Below are positions 1 to 7,820 of a DNA stretch of 64,000 nt, piece after piece. The position numbers and the translations under genes are program-made. The notes under the pieces are model-generated. The model made no database searches, was not told where the DNA came from, and was given only the letters and a program-made list of their open reading frames with translations. The DNA comes from CAYMCQ01 sp964389025 (GTDB lineage Bacteria; Verrucomicrobiota; Verrucomicrobiia; Limisphaerales; CAYMCQ01), in contig CAYMCQ010000011.1 of the NCBI GenBank assembly GCA_964389025.1, forward strand, positions 11,826 to 75,825. Direction: 5' to 3'. How positions within the stretch are numbered: position 1 is the first letter of the stretch; every line of letters begins with the position of its first letter.

Positions 1-581
1 TCATTTTGGTTCTGCTCCTCGGAGTTTTGCTCGCGCTGCTCTGGCTTTACCACGAAAAGGCCGTCACCGATGCTACGCCTGCCATGCTTCCGCCGGTCAC
101 TTTGTCTGAATCCCAACTGCGCCAGCTTCAACAGCGGGTCGAAGCTTTCCGGGAAGCCGTCCGCTCGCGCCAATCCTCGCTCGCGCCGCTGACGCTCACG
201 AGTGACGAAGTCAACGCGCTTATCGCCACTGACGCCGATTTGGAATCTCTCAAAGACCGTTTCCACGTCGCGCTCGAAGGCGGCGTGGCGAAGGCGCAAT
301 TCAGTTTCCCGACGGCGCAACTCGGCCTCGATCCCAAAGGAAGATTTTTCAACGGCTCCGGGATATTCTCGGTCTCATTGCGAAATGGAATCCTGCAAAT
401 CAAGGCGAACAGCCTCACGGTAAAACGTCATTCACTCCCGGATGAACTTGCCGCCCACTTTGAAAATGAAAACTTCGCCGAGGCCATCAACGGAAATCCG
501 CGCGCGCAAGCGGCGTTCAAGCGGATCGAAAGCATCGAGATAAAAAACGGCAAGCTGGTCATCACTCCGAAGAAGGAGTGA
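1..581 (+). CDS. Membrane-anchored hypothetical protein, 5' end missing
   Basis: The frame is open from the first bases of the window, so the true start lies upstream; a TTG at position 6 is the first possible internal start. About 190 residues are visible. They begin with a hydrophobic segment (VLLLGVLLALLWLY) followed by a soluble domain of about 165 residues with no cysteine cluster or catalytic motif that I recognise. A single N-terminal transmembrane anchor with the rest outside the cytoplasm is the simplest reading. Function unknown. The gene ends 13 bases before a REP-type hairpin at 594-668 that separates it from the convergent YceI gene. Confidence 0.6.
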   Translation, partial: ILVLLLGVLLALLWLYHEKAVTDATPAMLPPVTLSESQLRQLQQRVEAFREAVRSRQSSLAPLTLTSDEVNALIATDADLESLKDRFHVALEGGVAKAQFSFPTAQLGLDPKGRFFNGSGIFSVSLRNGILQIKANSLTVKRHSLPDELAAHFENENFAEAINGNPRAQAAFKRIESIEIKNGKLVITPKKE

Positions 582-593
582 CGTCGAGATTAT

Positions 594-668
594 CGGAGGG
601 CGGAGTTCCACGACGCCCTAAACCTCTCCAGAAAAAAATGTCAGGGCGTCGTGGAACTCCGCCCTCCG
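594..668. repeat. REPIN-like hairpin, RAYT-related family
   Basis: Two 26-bp arms (594-619 and 643-668) are perfectly inverted around a 23-base loop. The arm begins CGGAGGGCGGAGTTCCACGA and resembles the 27-bp ends of the RAYT element at 52135-52701. It lies between convergent genes, so it may also act as a transcription terminator. Near-identical copies occur at 9147-9219 and 18635-18701. Confidence 0.9.
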
Positions 669-673
669 GATCG

Positions 674-1327
674 TTAAAGCGCCGCCGTGCCGGGCGTCGC
701 TTTGACATTCAACTTCAGCACGACTTCCTTGCGGATCAGGTCGTTTGCCTTGCCGGGATAAACAATCTCGAAATCGAACCGGTTGATGAAAAAGTCCGCG
801 GCGACTTCTACGGCTGCGTCGCTGACTGTGATGGTCGCCGGAAACGAAATCTGTTTGGTGACGCCATGAAGCGTGAGATTGCCGGTGACGGTCGAGTTGG
901 TCGCGTTCGCAGAGATGGTGGTCGTCTCAAACGTGGCCGTCGGAATTTCCGCGACGTTGAAAAAGTCCTTGCTCTTCAGATGGCCGGTCAGTCGCTCGTT
1001 GTCCGACCAAAGCGATGTCGTATCAATCACCACTTTGTTTCCAGTGTCCGACAATTTCCCATCGGCAACACGCAATCCTCCCGTGAACTTTTTGAAGCCG
1101 CCGCTGTGGCTGCCGGTGACTTTGGAGCCGGTGAAACTGATGGTGGAATCATCCGCGTTGATGACGTAGGAGCGCGGCACGGCGGCGGGAGTTACCGCTG
1201 GGTTGGATTCAGCTGGAGCGTTTGTCGCGGCAGCGACTTTGGCTTCGGGAACTTTGTCCGCCGGGTTTGAGCAGCCGAGCAGAACGATGACGGGAAGGAG
1301 CGGAGCGAAGTTAAAAATAGTTTTCAT
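674..1327 (-). CDS. YceI-family lipid-binding lipoprotein
   Basis: The protein has 217 residues. It starts with a lipoprotein signal peptide whose lipobox is LLGC (Cys19), then a low-complexity Ala/Pro/Asn linker, then a YceI domain from about residue 50 to the end (YVINADDSTISFTGSKV, GGFKKFTGGLRV, LTGHLKSKDFFNV, LTLHGVTKQISFPATI). YceI proteins form a lipocalin-like barrel that binds isoprenoid or other amphiphilic ligands, so a membrane-tethered periplasmic lipid binder is expected. The ligand cannot be read from sequence. It is convergent with the upstream partial gene and followed by the dgt gene in the same direction. Confidence 0.88.
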   Translation of the reverse strand: MKTIFNFAPLLPVIVLLGCSNPADKVPEAKVAAATNAPAESNPAVTPAAVPRSYVINADDSTISFTGSKVTGSHSGGFKKFTGGLRVADGKLSDTGNKVVIDTTSLWSDNERLTGHLKSKDFFNVAEIPTATFETTTISANATNSTVTGNLTLHGVTKQISFPATITVSDAAVEVAADFFINRFDFEIVYPGKANDLIRKEVVLKLNVKATPGTAAL

Positions 1328-1367
1328 AAAATATTTCCTGACACAAAATCATTTTTCCGCTCAGGGT

Positions 1368-2519
1368 TCAATCCTTCTTTCCGAAAATCCGCTGATGCTC
1401 CAGCAGCGCATAACGGTCGGTCATGCCGGCGATGTAATCGCAAATGGCGCGGTGACGGCCAATTTTTTTTGCGCGCTTGCGGCTTTGCTCGCCTACTTCG
1501 CTGAAATGTTTGAGGTAAAACTCAAAAAGTTCCTCAAGCATCTGAACCGAGCGGAGATTCGGACGGCTGACTTCGGGGCTGTAATAAAGATTTTTGTAGA
1601 GATACTTGCGGAGTTCCTGATTCAACCTGCGGCGCTTCGGGCTGTATTGGACAAGAGCCTTCGGATGCAGGCGGACGTCGTCTGCTGATTTCACGCCTGA
1701 ATCCAAAATCGCCTTCTCCGTCGTCTCGACCACATCCTTGATTTGCCCGTCAATAATGCAGCGGATGATAAAATAGCGGCGACATTCGTCCGAAAGTTTT
1801 CCGTGTTCGCGTCCGATGCGTCGCGAAGCATCGCCGAATATTTTCACGTCGCGGATCAAATTCTTTTCCGAGAGCAGTCCGCAATCAATCCCGTCGTCAA
1901 GGTCGTGGCTGTAATAGGTGATCTCATCCGCGAGGTTCGCGATTTGCGCTTCGAGCGAGGAATTTTTCGCGGCAAAGGCGGCGGTCTTGCTCGGATGATC
2001 CCAGGCCGTGAAATGTTTCATCAACCCCTCTCGCGTTTCCCAAGTGAGATTCAGTCCGGGAAAGTTTGGATACTTTTGCTCGATCTCCTCGACGGTTCGC
2101 AGGCTCTGGCGATTGTGCTCAAACCCGCCGTGGCCGCGCATGAGCCGGTTCAAAACCGTTTCGCCACGATGACCGAACGGCGAATGGCCGAGGTCGTGCG
2201 CCAGCGCAATCGCCTCGGTCAAATCCTCGTTCAACTTCAGCGCGCGCGCGATACCGCGGGAAATCGCGGCGACTTCAATCGTGTGCGTGAGCCGCGTGCG
2301 AAGATGGTCACCAGTGCCGTTGAGAAAAACCTGTGTTTTGTATTCCAGCCGGCGGAACGCGCGCGAATGGATGATGCGGTCGCGATCGCGTTGATATTCC
2401 GTCCGCCATTCGGGCGGCGGCTCCTTGTATTTTCTTCCGCGCGTGTCCGCGCTGAGTTGCGCAAAGGGCGCGAGTGATTGTTTTTCGAGTTGCTCCAACT
2501 CTTCTCGTGTGCGTGGCAT
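1368..2519 (-). CDS. dgt: Deoxyguanosinetriphosphate triphosphohydrolase-like protein
   Basis: This HD-domain nucleotidase of 383 residues hydrolyses dNTPs (classically dGTP) to the deoxynucleoside and triphosphate. The HD metal site is clear: HTIEVAAISR for the first His, then AHDLGHSPFGHRGE, and later the Asp in ADEITYYSHDLDDGID. The start was set at the ATG at 2519 (MPRTREELEQ), where the family similarity begins with RTEYQRDRDRIIHSRAFRRL nearby. The frame stays open for 64 more codons upstream, but that stretch is not family-like and would run into the next gene. The length suits the dGTPase type 2 subfamily. It is a single cytoplasmic gene with no obvious operon partner. Confidence 0.92.
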   Translation of the reverse strand: MPRTREELEQLEKQSLAPFAQLSADTRGRKYKEPPPEWRTEYQRDRDRIIHSRAFRRLEYKTQVFLNGTGDHLRTRLTHTIEVAAISRGIARALKLNEDLTEAIALAHDLGHSPFGHRGETVLNRLMRGHGGFEHNRQSLRTVEEIEQKYPNFPGLNLTWETREGLMKHFTAWDHPSKTAAFAAKNSSLEAQIANLADEITYYSHDLDDGIDCGLLSEKNLIRDVKIFGDASRRIGREHGKLSDECRRYFIIRCIIDGQIKDVVETTEKAILDSGVKSADDVRLHPKALVQYSPKRRRLNQELRKYLYKNLYYSPEVSRPNLRSVQMLEELFEFYLKHFSEVGEQSRKRAKKIGRHRAICDYIAGMTDRYALLEHQRIFGKKD

Positions 2520-2637
2520 GGCCAAATAATTTTGTGGACAACTCTTCCACAACTTCCCGACAAAGAGCAATGCACAAAATAATTTCTCAGGAGAGTGAAA
2601 GATAAGGTAACTACGGAATGGCCTCGCCGGATGCGAT

Positions 2638-3450
2638 TCAAGGCTGCTTTTCTGCGAGCTTTTGTCTGGCAGCGCGGCGAATGTCCCGCTCCTCGTCTTC
2701 GTCGGCGGCAAGTTTGCTCAGAACCTCCCGGTCGGTAAGTTTTTTGATCGCGGCGAGGCGGATTGAAATTTCATCGTCATCCACGGCAAGCGTGGCGAGG
2801 ACGGTTTGGTTGGTCAGTTTTGCGAGGGCTGCAAGGCGGTTGTTGATATCCTCGTCATCGGTGGCGCTGTTGCCCAATGCAGTTTGGTTCGTCAACTTCT
2901 TGATGGCACCGAGACGGATGGAAGCATCGTCACTGTCTTCGGCGATTTTCGCGAGCGCGGCTTGATCGGTGAGCTTCGCAAGCGCGATGCGGCGGATTTC
3001 GATGTTCTCCTCATCAACGGTGATGGCGCCCAATGCAGTCTGATCCGTGAGTTTTTTGACAGCGGCAAGACGGATGAAAACTGTGTCATCATCGGTGGCG
3101 GCCTTCGCAATGGCAGTTTGATTGGTCAGCTTTTCGAGAGCGGCCATGCGATTGTTGGTGTCGTCGTCATCAGCCACGACTTTGGCAAGGGCAATTTGGT
3201 CGGTGAGCTTTTTGATAGCGGCGAGGCGGATGGAGGACTCCTCATCTTCGGTGGCAACCTTGGCAATGGCGACTTGATTGGTGAGCTTCGCGAGGGCGGC
3301 GCGTCGGGCTTTGGCGTCGTCATCGTCGCCTGCGGCGAGCAATCTATGGCTGCTGACAACAAGCAGCGGCAACAGAAGACCGATCATCAGAACAGGTGTC
3401 CGGACAGATTTTGGAGAGGTCAGTTTTGTTCTGTCGCGCTTGTCAGTCAT
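2638..3450 (-). CDS. Exported protein made of 26-residue HEAT-like tandem repeats
   Basis: The protein has 270 residues with an N-terminal hydrophobic segment (VLMIGLLLPLLVVSS, residues about 20-35) that looks like a signal peptide or anchor. The rest is eight and a half tandem units of exactly 26 residues, with the pattern xIRLAAIKKLTDQxALAKxA followed by an acidic run (DDDD/DEED). Units alternate between an AALAKLTNQ-like and an AAIKKLTDQ-like version. The helix-turn-helix pattern resembles short HEAT or LRV repeats, so a solenoid is likely. ATG 3450 was chosen because it precedes the hydrophobic segment; the longer frame would overlap the divergent gene at 3493. No enzymatic motif is seen; a binding or scaffold role is inferred. 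Confidence 0.7.
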   Translation of the reverse strand: MTDKRDRTKLTSPKSVRTPVLMIGLLLPLLVVSSHRLLAAGDDDDAKARRAALAKLTNQVAIAKVATEDEESSIRLAAIKKLTDQIALAKVVADDDDTNNRMAALEKLTNQTAIAKAATDDDTVFIRLAAVKKLTDQTALGAITVDEENIEIRRIALAKLTDQAALAKIAEDSDDASIRLGAIKKLTNQTALGNSATDDEDINNRLAALAKLTNQTVLATLAVDDDEISIRLAAIKKLTDREVLSKLAADEDEERDIRRAARQKLAEKQP

Positions 3451-3492
3451 CGTTGTTTGCGTCACAATTTTCTTTCGCGATAAAAATACTTT

Positions 3493-4815
3493 GTGAACGC
3501 CGCCGAACAAGCACAATTCATCCGCGCTTCGCTGCCGTCCGGCGGTTTGTTCGCGGGCCATGAGTGGCGGATTTCGCCCGAACCGTTCCGGCTTGACGCG
3601 GATCTGGCGAAGGATTTGGAGAATCTTGGCCGCGTGCTGTTGCAATTTTATCGCGCGGTCAATTTGCTCTATCGCAAAAGTGTTGAAGGCAAACAGCCGG
3701 CATGGGTCGCTGAACTTCTGGATCGCGGCAAACCCCCGGAACTCATCGAGCTTCAACGCGCGCCCACTTTCAAAAACGAACTCCCGCGCGTGATTCGCCC
3801 GGACATTTTGCTCAATGGCGACGGCATCACCATCACGGAACTCGACAGCGTGCCCGGCGGGATCGGGCTGACGGCGTGGCTCGAGAAAATGTATTCAGAA
3901 GTCAGAAGTCGGAAGTCGGAAGTCGGAGTTATTGGTGGCGCGGATGGAATGATTCGCGGGTTTGAATCCCTCTTTGGCGACGCGAAAAAAGTTCACATCG
4001 TAATTTCCGAGGAGGCGGCGACTTACCGGCCGGAAATGGAATGGCTCTCGAAGGAAGTGCGAAGTGCGAAGTGCGAAGTGCGAAGTTCAACTTTCAGTGA
4101 GTTTGCCGCTGCTGATGCGGTTTATCGCTTCTTCGAGCTGTTCGATTTGCCGAACGTGGCGAACTCAAAAAAGATTTTTGAACTTGCCCGTGAAAAACAA
4201 ATCCGGCTCACGCCGCCGCCGAAACCAATCTTCGAGGAAAAACTTTTGTTCGCGTTGCTCTGGAATCGCAACCTTCAAACTTTCTGGCGACAGGAACTCG
4301 GAGAAAACTTTTTCAACAAACTCAAGAAGTTCGTTCCGTATTCGTGGGTTGTTGATCCGACTCCGTTGCCGCCGCACGCGGCGATTGCTGACTTGAACCT
4401 CACGGACTGGCAACAACTCAAAGCGCTTTCGCAAAAGGAACGGGATTTGATTCTGAAAGTCTCCGGCTTCTCGCCGAAAGCCTGGGGCGCGCGCGGTGTT
4501 TATCTCGGCAGCGATCTGTCACACCCGGATTGGTCGGCGGCGGTGGACACGGCGATTTCGAGCTTTGAACGTTCGCCCTTCATTCTTCAGCGTTACCATA
4601 AACCACATCTCGTCGAAGCGCAGTGGTTTGATTTCGAGCGCAACGAACTTGTGCCAATGCAAGGCCGCGTCCGTTTGTGTCCATATTATTTTGTCAGCGG
4701 GGAAGGGGATTCGGCGCGCGCGACTCTTGGCGGCGTTCTTGCGACGATTTGTCCGGCGGACAAAAAAATCATTCACGGCATGACCGAGGCGATTTTTGCG
4801 CCGTGCGCCGTGTAA
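3493..4815 (+). CDS. Conserved hypothetical protein, ATP-grasp-like C-terminal half
   Basis: The protein has 440 residues from a GTG start, divergent from the repeat-protein gene with only 42 bases between. I do not recognise a named family. The stretch ITELDSVPGGIGLTAWLEK, and later LILKVSGFSPKAWGARGVYL with PFILQRYHKP, resemble the nucleotide-binding lysine and strand pattern of ATP-grasp ligases, but this is tentative. Two short peptides, SEVRSRKSEVG and KEVRSAKCEVRSS, are translations of heptanucleotide repeats (3895-3927 and 4054-4085) and look like insertions into surface loops. Function unknown; a carboxylate-amine ligase is one possibility. Confidence 0.6.
   Translation: MNAAEQAQFIRASLPSGGLFAGHEWRISPEPFRLDADLAKDLENLGRVLLQFYRAVNLLYRKSVEGKQPAWVAELLDRGKPPELIELQRAPTFKNELPRVIRPDILLNGDGITITELDSVPGGIGLTAWLEKMYSEVRSRKSEVGVIGGADGMIRGFESLFGDAKKVHIVISEEAATYRPEMEWLSKEVRSAKCEVRSSTFSEFAAADAVYRFFELFDLPNVANSKKIFELAREKQIRLTPPPKPIFEEKLLFALLWNRNLQTFWRQELGENFFNKLKKFVPYSWVVDPTPLPPHAAIADLNLTDWQQLKALSQKERDLILKVSGFSPKAWGARGVYLGSDLSHPDWSAAVDTAISSFERSPFILQRYHKPHLVEAQWFDFERNELVPMQGRVRLCPYYFVSGEGDSARATLGGVLATICPADKKIIHGMTEAIFAPCAV
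3895..3927. repeat. Heptanucleotide tandem repeat inside a gene
   Basis: Four to five imperfect copies of the 7-bp unit TCAGAAG/TCGGAAG lie within the coding frame of the ATP-grasp-like gene. They are translated as a charged SEVRSRKSEV peptide. Confidence 0.85.
4054..4085. repeat. Heptanucleotide tandem repeat inside a gene
   Basis: Four perfect copies of GAAGTGC (period 7) followed by GAAG, in the same gene as the array at 3895. They are translated as EVRSAKCEVRS. The unit resembles that of the 3895 array, which suggests two independent expansions or insertions in one gene. Confidence 0.88.
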
Positions 4816-4851
4816 AAAGTCGGAGGCGAGGTGACGCAGCGTGACGAGCGG

Positions 4852-4916
4852 TTCGGCTATTAGCCATTGTCAATCGGCTATTGCTCGTTGGCTATCGCCT
4901 ATTGTCCATCGGCTTT
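4852..4916. repeat. Heptanucleotide array (GGCTATT-like units)
   Basis: About nine degenerate 7-bp units (GGCTATT, AGCCATT, GTCAATC, GGCTATT, GCTCGTT, GGCTATC, GCCTATT, GTCCATC) fill the spacer after the ATP-grasp-like gene. They run into the 3' end of the four-helix-bundle gene, whose last residues and stop codon lie in the array. Confidence 0.85.
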
Positions 4917-5441
4917 TATCTCCCCACGAGCAATTCGCGCCTCGTCCGTTTTGTAGAGCGGATGATTTGGTTTCAGCGTTCGTAAAAAGTTCAGTTTGTA
5001 TTGCGCCGCCTTCCCCGCGGTCTCTCGCTTCTCTTTCACGTCCGGTGTGAGATGCCGCTTGCCTTGCACTGGCGACTCTTCGACCGAGCGCGCCCACGCA
5101 GTGAGTTGCTTCGAGCAGGATTTGGCCAATGTGACGATGCGGGTGAAATCGCGGGTGAACGGTTTTACCTTCGGTCGCGGCGCGACGACCGCCAGCATTG
5201 AGCGCACTTCACCCGCTGAACCGCGGGCGATGGCGAGAAACGAAAGCAGTTCGCCCGTCGTCACGCGTTCGAATCCTTCCGCGACATTGTTGGAGACGGA
5301 AAGCGCGGCGCGGTCCAATTGATTGCGAAAGCCGGAGGAGAGCGGAAGAGTTGGCGTTTCGAGAAGGTCGAGGACTGCATTGTAAAGTCGCGCCGCTTCC
5401 TGCCAGACCGGAAGGTCTTCGAACTGTTCATATTTAGGCAT
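4899..5441 (-). CDS. Four helix bundle protein, S23/IVP family
   Basis: The protein has 180 residues. The first 120 match the small four-helix-bundle family known from 23S rRNA intervening sequences and as free-standing genes: FEDLPVWQEAARLYNAVLDL, FRNQLDRAALSVSNNVAEGF, and GSAGEVRSMLAV. ATG 5441 is supported by an AGAAAGGA ribosome-binding site six bases upstream. After the bundle there is a basic tail of about 60 residues that is not usual for the family. Function is unknown; members are proposed to bind nucleic acid or to act as small helical adaptors. The gene is flanked on both sides by heptanucleotide arrays (4852-4916 and 5560-5650). Confidence 0.82.
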   Translation of the reverse strand: MPKYEQFEDLPVWQEAARLYNAVLDLLETPTLPLSSGFRNQLDRAALSVSNNVAEGFERVTTGELLSFLAIARGSAGEVRSMLAVVAPRPKVKPFTRDFTRIVTLAKSCSKQLTAWARSVEESPVQGKRHLTPDVKEKRETAGKAAQYKLNFLRTLKPNHPLYKTDEARIARGEIKADGQ

Positions 5442-5559
5442 GGGGAATCCTTTCTGTTTTGGCGCTTCGTGTTTTAATTCACATCGCAGTTCCTGCTTTG
5501 CAAAGCCGCAGCCTGTTTCGGTTCTTGTTCGGGGAACTGCGAGTTGGCTACCAGCCCAA

Positions 5560-5650
5560 TAGCCGATAGGCAATAGCAAATAGCCAAATCTCTGACTGGC
5601 AGCAATCGGCTATTGGCGATTGGCTATCGTCTATTGACTATTGTCTATGG
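5560..5650. repeat. Two heptanucleotide arrays in opposite orientation
   Basis: At 5560-5586 units read as CAATAGC/CGATAGG/CAATAGC/AAATAGC. After a short gap, 5600-5650 carries the complementary orientation (CGGCTAT, TGGCGAT, TGGCTAT, CGTCTAT, TGACTAT, TGTCTAT). The two arrays can pair with each other and with the array at 4852-4916. Confidence 0.82.
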
Positions 5651-5711
5651 CCGAAGGCCAAGGCGGAGAATAATCCTTGATGGAAATTTGCGGGTCGGGT
5701 TTCCTCAACGC

Positions 5712-6062
5712 ATGAGTCGCGCAGCTATGCTGAAGATTGGAGTGACTGCGCTTGTCACATTGCTTGTGACTATTTCTTTGCCCTTTTCGGTTGTGATTTG
5801 GGCTTTTGCAGGTGCAGGAAACTTACCAGGTTGGTTGATTTTTCCGTGGTATGTTATTTCGCTCTGTTTCGTAGATACCCCAAACCCACCAACGTTCTGT
5901 TTAACCTATCTTCAATGTGTCATCTACGGATTGATTTTAGGGCAGGCATGGGTGAGAGAGAGATTAGGAAAAACCGCAATTTGGTTAGCCGTCGTCCATG
6001 TAGTTGCAATCATCGTAGCCGCCGTCGTGTGGCAATACACTGGTCTTCAGTGGCCGTGGTAA
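5712..6062 (+). CDS. Small integral membrane protein, function unknown
   Basis: The protein has 116 residues from the ATG at 5712 (MSRAAMLKIG); a second ATG 15 bases on is also possible. Three hydrophobic segments are visible: VTALVTLLVTISLPFSVVIW (about 10-30), LIFPWYVISLCF and the following YLQCVIYGLILGQA (about 40-80), and AIWLAVVHVVAIIVAAVVW (about 85-105). The pattern suggests three or four membrane spans with short loops. No family recognised. It follows a heptanucleotide array and has no close operon partner. The frame extends further upstream, but that part is repeat-derived and is probably not translated. Confidence 0.6.
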   Translation: MSRAAMLKIGVTALVTLLVTISLPFSVVIWAFAGAGNLPGWLIFPWYVISLCFVDTPNPPTFCLTYLQCVIYGLILGQAWVRERLGKTAIWLAVVHVVAIIVAAVVWQYTGLQWPW

Positions 6063-6135
6063 TTAACCTAATTGAGCGATTGGCAATCGAAAATCTTATT
6101 CCCGAATTTCAAATTCAATTATGAGCGCCGGCGAT

Positions 6136-6330
6136 TTAAAACTTATTCTTCCTATACGCTCCCATCTCCGGCGCTTCGGGATTCACTTCCGGGCCGAAGT
6201 AACGCAGCGTGACGAGCGGTTCGGTGTCGCTCGTGTTCTCGAACGTCACGCCGGCTTTCGCGCCGTCTTCGGTGCAGAAATATTCGTCCTCGGTCAGTTC
6301 GTGGAAGCGGATGGGTTTACTTGAATTTCG
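6136..6330 (-). pseudogene. 3' remnant of a duplicated cupin gene
   Basis: The last 60 or so codons of a second copy of the cupin gene at 7821-9089 are present here in the same orientation. From RFHELTEDEYFCTEDGAKA through YRKNKF the encoded residues differ from the intact copy at only a few positions (NPEAPEM against NPAAPAM), and the DNA is roughly 85-90 percent identical by eye. Upstream of that point similarity stops and the frame runs into the esterase gene. The order cupin, esterase, cupin 3' end suggests a tandem duplication followed by deletion. Confidence 0.85.
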
Positions 6331-6355
6331 AGGCCGAGCAGCGACGCTGGTTCGT

Positions 6356-7789
6356 TCACGGCGCGGAACGTCCAACGCATCGGTCTGCGAAATCCAGATA
6401 CTGCTCCCAATCGTAATCGGTCAGGTCGTGCTGTCCGTGGCGCAGGTGGTAGCGGATCGTTTCGCCGACCGGTTGATCGGGCGGCGGGAGTTGGGTGACG
6501 CCCAGCCCGCCGGCATTGAGCAGGCGATAGACCGGCTCCGCGTGGAGCGCGGCAAGGAACTCACCGCGCGGATCAGCCCAGCGATCTTCCACCGCGCTTG
6601 CGACGTAAACCGGCCGTGGGGCAATCAACGCCACGAGTTCATGCTGGTCCACGGGCAGGCGAGATTCGTTGCCGGCGTATTGGGCGAAGTTCCCGCAAAA
6701 CCAGTGGGGAAATACACGCGTGATGATGGCCACAGTCTCGCCAAAATTCCGCCGGCTCAACGCCGCTCCGCCACAACCGGAGTTGTTCGAAATCACCGCG
6801 GCGAACCGCTCGTCGTTGGCCGCCGCCCAGAGCGCCGTCTTGCCCATGCGCGAATGTCCGATGACAATCACCCGCCGCGCGTCTACATCCGGTGCCGACT
6901 CGAAATAATCCATGGCGCGGCTCAATCCCCAGGCCCAAAGGCCGAGTGCGCCGGTCTCCGTGGATTGCGGCGGGCCGGGCTGCGTGCGGCCAAACAACCG
7001 GGCCACACCCTGCCAGTAGTTCGTCGCTGAATCCGGGGCCAGATGCTCGATGTTCAGTGAGACCAGTCCGTAACCGCGAGCCAGGATTCGATCCGCAGTT
7101 GCCTCACCGATGCGCGCCTTCTCGTCGGGCGCGGGTTTTGGCGTGCCCGGAATTAGGCGCGCCACTGCCGGTCGCGGATGCGCGTGCAAGGTGTCGAAGA
7201 CATGAATGCCGACGAACACCGGCACAGGTTTGGGCGCGTGGTTCGGGAGGAACAGGGTGAAACGCACCGCCGTGCCATTGGTCGCCGCGGTGACATCCAC
7301 TTCCACGTCCCGCCGGGTCGCACGGCCTTCCAGCGCATTGCGGTCCTCCTGGACGACGCGGAAGCGTTCTTTGGAAGGACGAGGTGGTGGTTTGCCATAA
7401 ACCTCCTGTTGAAACAGCCCCAGGATTTCCGGGCGACGGAAGCGATGCCACATCGCGGCGTTGGTCACGCTCCGACCGTCTTGCATCCGCAACGGATCAG
7501 GCAGCGTGAACGAACCGACCTTGGCTTCATCGTAATTCACTTCAGCGGCTGTGCCAGAAACCGCGAGAGCGACGAACAAAAGTCCCGTGAGCCTCGCCGG
7601 GGTTCGCGCAAAGCTGCGAGGTCCAACATTGAACGCGCATCGGGGCCATGAACGGATGAGGGCTTCCGTTGTCGCGTCAGCGTCTTGGAGTGCGCCAGTC
7701 CTCTGGCGCTTTAAGAACGCGAGCCCTCTAATCGAAAGCGCCAGAGGGCTGGCGCAGTCCAAAACCTTGCGGAACATCGGTTGGTTCAT
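6356..7789 (-). CDS. Glucuronoyl methylesterase, carbohydrate esterase family 15
   Basis: The protein has 477 residues. CE15 enzymes cleave the ester between lignin alcohols and 4-O-methyl-glucuronic acid on xylan. The alpha/beta-hydrolase nucleophile motif is GHSRMGKTALWAAANDERF (Ser about residue 313), followed by the family signature VISNNSGCGGAALSRR and a C-terminal catalytic His in YHLRHGQHDLTDYDWEQYL. A signal peptide (LTGLLFVALAVSGTAAEV) sits unusually far from the start, near residues 65-85. The preceding residues about 10-34 are encoded by a palindromic repeat (7687-7760). ATG 7789 has GGAG about 10 bases upstream. The protein is probably secreted. It lies 31 bases downstream of the cupin gene in the same direction and is likely co-transcribed. 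Confidence 0.87.
   Translation of the reverse strand: MNQPMFRKVLDCASPLALSIRGLAFLKRQRTGALQDADATTEALIRSWPRCAFNVGPRSFARTPARLTGLLFVALAVSGTAAEVNYDEAKVGSFTLPDPLRMQDGRSVTNAAMWHRFRRPEILGLFQQEVYGKPPPRPSKERFRVVQEDRNALEGRATRRDVEVDVTAATNGTAVRFTLFLPNHAPKPVPVFVGIHVFDTLHAHPRPAVARLIPGTPKPAPDEKARIGEATADRILARGYGLVSLNIEHLAPDSATNYWQGVARLFGRTQPGPPQSTETGALGLWAWGLSRAMDYFESAPDVDARRVIVIGHSRMGKTALWAAANDERFAAVISNNSGCGGAALSRRNFGETVAIITRVFPHWFCGNFAQYAGNESRLPVDQHELVALIAPRPVYVASAVEDRWADPRGEFLAALHAEPVYRLLNAGGLGVTQLPPPDQPVGETIRYHLRHGQHDLTDYDWEQYLDFADRCVGRSAP
7687..7760. repeat. Palindromic repeat inside the CE15 gene start
   Basis: Arms 7687-7712 and 7735-7760 (26 bp each, two mismatches) are inverted around a 22-base loop. 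The half-site reads GGACTGCGCCAGCCCTCTGG then CGCTTT. It is a different sequence family from the RAYT-related hairpins. It lies between the start codon and the signal peptide of the esterase and is read through in frame. Confidence 0.85.
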
Positions 7790-7820
7790 GGAAAACTCCG
7801 TGTCAATCGCGGTTCGATGC

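Noticed and set aside
4899..5441. Possible diversity-generating retroelement accessory protein (Avd-like four-helix bundle)
   Set aside because: No reverse transcriptase, template repeat or variable repeat is present nearby; the protein fits the S23/IVP family.
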